A stretch of 9,940 nt of DNA from Actinomycetota bacterium (GTDB taxonomy: Bacteria > Actinomycetota > Geothermincolia > Fen-727 > Anoxymicrobiaceae): assembly GCA_018894655.1 (NCBI GenBank), contig JAHIPE010000147.1, forward strand, positions 1 through 9,940. The letters are read 5' to 3'. A model generated the notes under the pieces. It had not been told where the DNA came from, did no database searches, and saw only the letters and a program-made list of their open reading frames with translations. Positions 6,178-9,940 of this stretch are shown here, piece by piece. Made by a program: the position numbers and the translations under genes. Every line of letters begins with the position of its first letter. The first letter of the stretch is position 1.

Positions 6178-7218
6178 CTAGAAGATAGCTCCAAACAGGA
6201 GTCCTATGCCCATTGCGGATACGCAAACAAGTAGTATGTAGGTGAGAGCTTTCTTGAACCCCAGGATCCTTATCAGGACGAGCATGCTGGGCAGGCTCAG
6301 CGCGGGTCCGGCAAGAAGAAGCGCAAGCGCCGGCCCCTTTCCCATGCCAAGATCGAGCAAGCCTTTTACGATGGGAACCTCGGTCAGGGTGGCAAAGTAC
6401 ATGAGCGCGCCCAAAACCGACGCTATCGCGTTGGACTTGACCGAGTTCCCTCCCACGAAGCGGGCTATCCACTCCGGGGGCAGAACCTCGATGATTATGC
6501 CCACCAGGAAGATCCCGAGGAGCAGCACCGGCACCAGCATCCTGGTCATCCGCCAGGTCTCGCTCATCCACTCCCTTATCTCCTCCTTCTTGAACCACCT
6601 GGCGACAAGGAAAACCAGGACCGCCACCAGAACGGCTTCGCCCAGGTACTTGACTATCGCAGGTATCCTGGCGGTGCCGTATACGAGTATTGCGATCATT
6701 ACGCCGAAGTAAATGAGGGTCTGATAGGTCGGCCGTGGGGGGTCCGTCCCGCAGGCGAAGGCGCCCGCCGCCCTCTCGGTTTCCTCCTTTCGGAATATCG
6801 TGGCCATTATCAAACCGATGAAGCTCGCGAGCATTACCGCGGCTACGATTCTCACTACGCCGATGTCGTAGCCGAGCAGGTGCACCGAGTAGGACATTGC
6901 GAGGATGTTTATTGCCGGGGAGGAGTACAGGAAGGCTATGGCCGGCCCGAGACCCGCGCCTTTCTTGTATATGCCCATGAAAATTGGCAGCACTGTGCAG
7001 GAGCAGACCGCGAGAATCGCTCCGGACACAGAGGCCACCCCGTACGCAACCGGCTTCTTCGCCTCGGGCCCGAAGTATCTCATTACCGATTCCTGGTTGA
7101 GGAACGCGGAGATGCCGCCGGCGATGAAGAACGCGGGTATCAGGCAGAAAAGGGTGTGCTGAAGTATGTACTCGTTGAGGGTCTTGAAACCGGCGAATAT
7201 CAGTTCCCACGCGCTCAT
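6178..7218 (-). CDS. ArsP/DUF318-family permease (COG0701)
   Basis: A 346-residue permease with about eight to ten membrane helices in two related halves. Each half has the family's Pro-rich signature: FLYSSPAINILAMSY (97-111) and LLAGPALSLPSMLVL (301-315). The AVCSCTVLPIFMG motif holds the paired Cys72 and Cys74, and LTEVPIVKG (278-286) is the matching second-half element. A cytoplasmic loop with RKEETERAAGAFACG lies between the halves. Characterised members include ArsP, which exports trivalent organoarsenicals; others move metals or are unstudied, so the substrate is uncertain. The ATG has AGAGGA about 6 bases upstream. It sits 54 bases after acr3 and 16 bases before the thioredoxin-like gene, which fits a second arsenic efflux route. 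Confidence 0.85.
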   Translation of the reverse strand: MSAWELIFAGFKTLNEYILQHTLFCLIPAFFIAGGISAFLNQESVMRYFGPEAKKPVAYGVASVSGAILAVCSCTVLPIFMGIYKKGAGLGPAIAFLYSSPAINILAMSYSVHLLGYDIGVVRIVAAVMLASFIGLIMATIFRKEETERAAGAFACGTDPPRPTYQTLIYFGVMIAILVYGTARIPAIVKYLGEAVLVAVLVFLVARWFKKEEIREWMSETWRMTRMLVPVLLLGIFLVGIIIEVLPPEWIARFVGGNSVKSNAIASVLGALMYFATLTEVPIVKGLLDLGMGKGPALALLLAGPALSLPSMLVLIRILGFKKALTYILLVCVSAMGIGLLFGAIF

Positions 7219-7272
7219 TTCGGTTCCTCTGTTTTCATCCTCACCACCGTTTCCAAGACGGGAAGCTCAAGC

Positions 7273-8430
7273 TCAACTCTCCTGCGCCGCCACCTCCGCT
7301 ACTGGCGTTTCTCCCTTGTCGAACCAGTGCCGCGTCCTAAGGCATATCCTGACCAACAGCAGCATCAACGGGACCTCTATCAGCACCCCCACCACCGTGG
7401 CCAGGGCGGCCCCGGATGCAAGCCCGAAGAGCACCGCGGCGGTGGCGATGGCTACCTCGAAGTGGTTTGAGGCGCCGACCATGGCGCTGGGCGCCGCGTC
7501 CCGGTAGGTGAGCTTCAACAGCCGGGCCAGGCCGTAGCCCAGGCAGAATATGAACAGTGTCTGTATCAGAAGCGGAACCGCGATGTAGAGTATCGTTAGC
7601 GGTTTCTCCAGTATCAGCTTGCCCTTGAACGAGAACAGCACCACCAGGGTCATCAGGAGAGCGGTTATCGAAACCGGTGTCAGGTAATGTATGAACTTGC
7701 TGTTGAACCAGTCGAGCCCCTTTCTCTTCAGGATCTGCCTCCGGGTGACGTACCCGGCCGCGAGCGGGAGGGCCACGTAGACGCCCACCGAGAGCACGAT
7801 GGTCTTCCAGGGGATGGGCATGTCGTTGACCCCCAGCAGCCAGCTTCCCAGGGGCGCGTATAGAACCAGCATGGCGAGGCTGTTGATGGCAACCATCACC
7901 AGGGTGAGGCCGTCGTTTCCCCTGGCCAGGAAGCTCCACACCAGCACCATGGCGGTGCAGGGGGCGATACCCAGCAGGATGCAACCGGATATGTAGGACT
8001 TGTAAAGGGGGACGTGCTGGCCGGCCACCGTGTAGGTGCTACCGACGTCCAGGGCGGGGCCTATCAGCCCCTTGAACACGAAACCGAGGAAGAACGTGGC
8101 GATCGCCACCATGGTGAACGGCTTGACGCACCAGTTGATGAACAGGGTGAGCAGGACCGGCCTGGGGGTCTTTCCCGCCTTTATGACCTCCTTGAAGTCG
8201 ATCTTCACCATGATGGGGTACATCATGAAGAACAGGCACACCGCGATTGGGATGGAGACGTTCTCCACCGATACCCTGTCCAGCGCCTCGGAAACGCCGG
8301 GCGCGAGCTTCCCCAGCACGATTCCGGCACCCATGCACAGCAGCACCCAGAGCGTGAGGTATCTCTCGAAGAAGCCCATCTTTCGGGCCGGTCGCTCGAC
8401 ATCCGTATCGGCTACATCGTTGTCTGCCAC
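7273..8430 (-). CDS. acr3: ACR3-family arsenite efflux transporter
   Basis: A 385-residue membrane carrier of the ACR3 (BART superfamily) type, which exports arsenite [As(III)] using the proton motive force. It has about ten helices. Family landmarks are [20 protein letters not shown] (20-39), [15 protein letters not shown] (65-79), [18 protein letters not shown] (154-171), [18 protein letters not shown] (319-336) and [10 protein letters not shown] (348-357). Cys158 and Glu352 correspond to the conserved Cys and Glu that studied Acr3 proteins need for transport. The start is GTG with GGGGGG 7 bases upstream; an in-frame ATG at 8379 would remove a charged 17-residue leader but lacks a ribosome site. 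It lies 34 bases after arsR and should be controlled by it. The broader name arsB is often used for this gene. Confidence 0.95.
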   Translation of the reverse strand: MADNDVADTDVERPARKMGFFERYLTLWVLLCMGAGIVLGKLAPGVSEALDRVSVENVSIPIAVCLFFMMYPIMVKIDFKEVIKAGKTPRPVLLTLFINWCVKPFTMVAIATFFLGFVFKGLIGPALDVGSTYTVAGQHVPLYKSYISGCILLGIAPCTAMVLVWSFLARGNDGLTLVMVAINSLAMLVLYAPLGSWLLGVNDMPIPWKTIVLSVGVYVALPLAAGYVTRRQILKRKGLDWFNSKFIHYLTPVSITALLMTLVVLFSFKGKLILEKPLTILYIAVPLLIQTLFIFCLGYGLARLLKLTYRDAAPSAMVGASNHFEVAIATAAVLFGLASGAALATVVGVLIEVPLMLLLVRICLRTRHWFDKGETPVAEVAAQES

Positions 8431-8464
8431 TTTGATTCCCCCCGGCCGGTATGTGGCGGTGTCC

Positions 8465-8812
8465 TTAACACCCGCACGATTGCCGCTTACCGGGCTTGAC
8501 CCTGCGGTAATCGATGTATTCGTAGAACGTCTCGTTGATGCCCTTCAGGTTCTCAGTGTCGATCGAGTAGTACGAGGAGGTGCTTTCCTTTCTCACGTTG
8601 AGGAACCCCGCGTCCTTGAGGGCGTTCAGGTGATGGGAAGCAAGCTGCTGGGATATACCCAGCTCTCGCTCGACGTCGCAAACACACCCCTCGCCGCCGG
8701 AGAGATAGCAGATGATTCTCAGGCGGTTGGGCTCGGAGAGCGACTTGAGGGCGTCAGCAAGCTCGACTATGCGCGGATCCTTCCTGCACTTCGGCGCCTC
8801 TCCGTTCTTCAA
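8465..8812 (-). CDS. arsR: ArsR-family arsenic-responsive repressor
   Basis: A 115-residue winged-helix repressor of the ArsR/SmtB family that leaves DNA when it binds As(III). The core [20 protein letters not shown] (residues 27-46) leads into the recognition helix [17 protein letters not shown] and the wing region STSSYYSI. Cys43 and Cys45 form the CVC sensor pair; Cys9 and the C-terminal Cys113 and Cys115 could add further ligands. The TTG at 8812 is preferred because GGAGGTGA sits 5 bases upstream; the longer frame from ATG at 8854 would put that ribosome site inside the coding region. It is first in an operon with acr3, the ArsP-like permease and the thiol proteins, and likely represses its own promoter. 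Confidence 0.93.
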   Translation of the reverse strand: MKNGEAPKCRKDPRIVELADALKSLSEPNRLRIICYLSGGEGCVCDVERELGISQQLASHHLNALKDAGFLNVRKESTSSYYSIDTENLKGINETFYEYIDYRRVKPGKRQSCGC

Positions 8813-8817
8813 GGCGG

Positions 8818-8825
8818 TCACCTCC
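8818..8825 (-). promoter_or_regulatory. Ribosome binding site that sets the TTG start of arsR
   Basis: GGAGGTGA, a full match to the anti-Shine-Dalgarno complement, lies 5 bases before the TTG at 8812. It supports TTG as the real start. Confidence 0.7.
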
Positions 8826-8827
8826 AT

Positions 8828-8839
8828 ATACAAACGTAT
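8828..8839 (-). promoter_or_regulatory. Candidate ArsR operator
   Basis: A perfect 4-base inverted repeat with a 4-base centre (ATAC-AAAC-GTAT on the plus strand) lies in the arsR leader between the predicted transcription start and the ribosome binding site. Nearby, TTTGTA occurs twice about 16 bases apart on the minus strand. The position suits an autorepressor, but the repeat is short and not close to a known consensus. Confidence 0.35.
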
Positions 8840-8861
8840 GCTTTTACAAACCACAATTAGT

Positions 8862-8891
8862 ATTTTACCGGGAGCACAGGAAAGGAATCAA
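8862..8891 (-). promoter_or_regulatory. Sigma70-like promoter of the ars operon
   Basis: On the minus strand TTGATT (8886-8891) is a -35 match, separated by 18 bases from TAAAAT (8862-8867), a five-of-six -10 match. Transcription would start near 8855, giving a leader of about 40 bases before the TTG of arsR. It lies between the Fe/Mn transporter gene and arsR, so arsR should have its own transcript. Confidence 0.55.
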
Positions 8892-8964
8892 GTGGTGTCG
8901 GTAGCAGCGACGGCCTGGTGGCTAGCTGCCGTCCGGGGGCTTGTCGCTTGTGCCGGCTGCGCCT

Positions 8965-9444
8965 CTAGCCGCATATCTCGGCGACGAGAACGCCGACGTA
9001 ATGGGTTATGACAATGACCGTGGCGGCGATGAGCAGGTGTTCGCCGATGACTTTCCACGGTTTGGTGCCTTGCCTCCTGGCCATGTAGTAGCTGGCGACG
9101 GCTAAGATGGACAGTCCCAGGGCCACGCTTACGATAACCGCGGTACGGAGGTCCAGCAGCAACACCGGGAGAATGAAGATGGAGGCGAACACGAACTTGG
9201 CGACGAAGGTGACTATCGTGGACTCCCATATCTCCTTCGCCGTATGTGTGTTCTCAGATTCCTCGCTGACGTGAATGCCCAGCGCGTCCGCGAAAGCGTC
9301 GGCAATCGCTATCGTCAGTATGCCGCCAAGGACGGCGACCTTCGAGCTCGTACCGGACTCCAGGCCCACCATAAGGCCGAGCGTTGTAATTATCCCGGAG
9401 GTAAGGCCGAAACTTGCGCCTGTCCTGAACGAATCACTGAACAT
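8965..9444 (-). CDS. VIT1/CCC1-family Fe(II)/Mn(II) transporter
   Basis: A 159-residue membrane protein with about five helices. The N-terminal RTGASFGLTSGIITTLGLMV (7-26) and the IAIADAFADALGIHVSEESE block (46-65) with its acidic residues are typical of the VIT1/CCC1 family, which moves iron or manganese out of the cytosol or into storage. Later helices cover IVTFVAKFVFASIFILPVLL, AVIVSVALGLSILAVASYYM and HLLIAATVIVITHYV. It is shorter than the usual 220-250 residues but matches compact prokaryotic members. The ATG at 9444 has GGAGG 10 bases upstream; a GTG at 9465 is in frame but overlaps that site. It starts 30 bases after the stop of the truncated gene, so its promoter may have been cut off by the IS element. 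Confidence 0.75.
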   Translation of the reverse strand: MFSDSFRTGASFGLTSGIITTLGLMVGLESGTSSKVAVLGGILTIAIADAFADALGIHVSEESENTHTAKEIWESTIVTFVAKFVFASIFILPVLLLDLRTAVIVSVALGLSILAVASYYMARRQGTKPWKVIGEHLLIAATVIVITHYVGVLVAEICG

Positions 9445-9474
9445 GCAGGCTGAACCTCCCGTCACGATGGCTTA

Positions 9475-9613
9475 TTAGTTCCGTCCCTTCAGGATTATGA
9501 CTGTGCCCAGCAGCACGGGGACCTCGTTTTCTATCTCAATCCCGAACTGTTTGAAAACAGACGCAAGTTCAAGCTTCGCGAACTCGGGGTAGTGCTTGCT
9601 CTCAAAAGACTTA
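9475..9613 (-). pseudogene. C-terminal remnant of a gene cut by the IS element
   Basis: An open frame reads KSFESKHYPEFAKLELASVF then KQFGIEIENEVPVLLGTVII and LKGRN before tandem stops TAATAA. It shows normal protein-like composition and ends just before the transporter's ribosome binding site, but it has no start: its 5' end is the IS right end, and a TAG in the element (9619-9621) closes the frame. It is the last 45 or so residues of a gene whose beginning has been displaced. The product family is not recognised. Confidence 0.6.
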
Positions 9614-9760
9614 GTGAACTACCCCTCCCCGAAGGAAGGGGCTTCCCTACTTTGAAGAAGGGAATTTTTCCTGCTTCAACGACCCGGTCACCCCGACCAA
9701 TCGCTCAGTCAGGTTACCCGAATCTCCGCAGGCGTGACTTCGGACCGTCCCGGCCCTAGA
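9598..9760 (-). ncRNA. Probable TnpB omegaRNA (reRNA), approximate bounds
   Basis: In IS200/IS605 elements TnpB uses an RNA made from the 3' end of tnpB and the right end, with its guide taken from the flanking DNA. Here the scaffold would cover the tnpB 3' end and the hairpin at 9622-9641. The guide would begin at 9613 (TAAGTCTTTTGAGAGC, 9613 down to 9598). The 5' limit is a guess. Confidence 0.35.
9622..9641 (-). repeat. IS right-end hairpin with UUCG tetraloop
   Basis: CCCCTTCC-TTCG-GGGAGGGG folds into an 8-base-pair stem (one G-T wobble) capped by a C(UUCG)G tetraloop, five bases after the tnpB stop codon and two bases before GTTCAC. In this family such hairpins are the transposase recognition site and part of the TnpB guide RNA scaffold. 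Confidence 0.75.
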
Positions 9761-9940
9761 GATTTTTACAGGTTCAGCGACCTGTACCAACCTGGCAGAC
9801 ACTTCGTCCCTGTCCATGACCAGCCCGCAGGCAGGACACTTGTGTACCCTGACTGACAAGTCTTTGGGTACTTTCTCTCCGCATAGACAGGTCTGCGAAG
9901 TTCCGGACGGGTTGACGTACATTACCAGACCCCCAGCCTC
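9647..9940 (-). CDS. tnpB: TnpB RNA-guided nuclease, C-terminal part
   Basis: The last 97 residues of TnpB, open at the right edge of the window. The start, EAGGLVMYVNPSGTSQTCLC, leads into the zinc-ribbon with Cys18, Cys20, Cys35 and Cys38 (CLCGEKVPKDLSVRVHKCPA then CG). MDRDEVSA follows; its second Asp (residue 45 of the fragment) is the third RuvC catalytic residue. The first zinc pair is CxC instead of CxxC, a variant seen in this branch. The tail after residue 53 (to KQEKFPSSK) is the variable part that overlaps the omegaRNA. TnpB is a nuclease guided by RNA from the element's right end. The other catalytic residues are outside the window, so activity cannot be judged. Confidence 0.9.
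   Translation of the reverse strand, partial: EAGGLVMYVNPSGTSQTCLCGEKVPKDLSVRVHKCPACGLVMDRDEVSARLVQVAEPVKISRAGTVRSHACGDSGNLTERLVGVTGSLKQEKFPSSK

Larger units (their letters stand above)
9614..9940 (-). mobile_element. IS200/IS605-family element, right end (partial)
   Basis: The element contains the tnpB 3' end and closes with a stem-loop followed by GGTAGTTCAC, typical of IS200/IS605 right ends, which form hairpins instead of terminal inverted repeats. The predicted boundary is 9614/9613. The left end and any tnpA lie outside the window. No target duplication is expected for this family. Confidence 0.75.

Noticed and set aside
6161..7210. A 349-codon minus-strand frame overlapping the permease
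   Set aside because: It is the +1 shadow of the permease, highly Arg/His/Gly-rich, and the permease frame has clear helices and family motifs.
8036..8860. A 274-codon plus-strand open frame across acr3 and arsR
   Set aside because: Antisense to two securely identified genes, low-complexity Ser/Thr/Pro content, no ribosome site or motif.
8892..8964. Possible terminator between the Fe/Mn transporter and arsR
   Set aside because: GACGG/CCGTC and CAGC/GCTG pairs exist, but the loops are long and no T-run follows, so an intrinsic terminator is not supported.
9614..9940. CRISPR-related Cas12 gene instead of TnpB
   Set aside because: Short C-terminal tail, an adjacent IS right-end hairpin and no repeat array favour IS200/IS605 TnpB.

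Overview
All genes that can be supported lie on the minus strand, so the window reads biologically from right (9940) to left (1). The DNA is moderately GC-rich, genes are tightly packed with one-base and four-base overlaps, Shine-Dalgarno sequences are strong, and a sigma70-like promoter can be seen before arsR. This points to a bacterium. Oxygen-sensitive 2-hydroxyacyl-CoA dehydratase proteins and a low-potential ferredoxin suggest an anaerobe, perhaps Bacillota or a deep anaerobic actinobacterial lineage. The exact lineage is inference and not secure.

Right edge (9475-9940): the end of an IS200/IS605-family element, with the C-terminal part of TnpB, a right-end hairpin closed by a UUCG tetraloop, and the probable omegaRNA region. 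The element abuts a 5'-truncated gene remnant (9475-9613). A VIT1/CCC1-type Fe/Mn transporter gene (8965-9444) follows and was probably co-transcribed with the gene that has been cut.

Middle (4369-8891): an arsenic operon in the order arsR, acr3, ArsP/DUF318-type permease, small CxxC thioredoxin-like protein, ArsF-family lipoprotein with CxxC, ArsG/CcdA-like membrane protein with two membrane cysteines, and a two-cluster ferredoxin gene broken by a single-base frameshift. A promoter and a short inverted repeat precede arsR, whose best start is a TTG codon. Acr3 exports arsenite and the ArsP-like permease is a candidate exporter of organoarsenicals. The three thiol proteins look like an electron relay from cytoplasm to outer face, matching the ArsEFG idea of handling nitroaromatic arsenicals. 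No arsenate reductase (ArsC) or arsenite methyltransferase (ArsM) is present in the window.

Left (1-4200): a second, translationally coupled operon. It starts with a roughly 498-residue all-helical protein of unknown family that carries repeats about 120 residues apart. Two different 2-hydroxyacyl-CoA dehydratase (HgdB/BcrC-type and HgdA/FldB-type) subunits follow with one-base overlap and zero gap. A small partial protein with one predicted membrane helix runs off the left edge. The ATPase activator that such dehydratases need is not in the window.

The only non-coding stretches over 100 bases are 4201-4368 (possible promoter and a small inverted repeat) and 8813-8964 (arsR promoter and operator). 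No stretch over 300 bases lacks a gene. I saw no tRNA, rRNA, CRISPR array or convincing intrinsic terminator.
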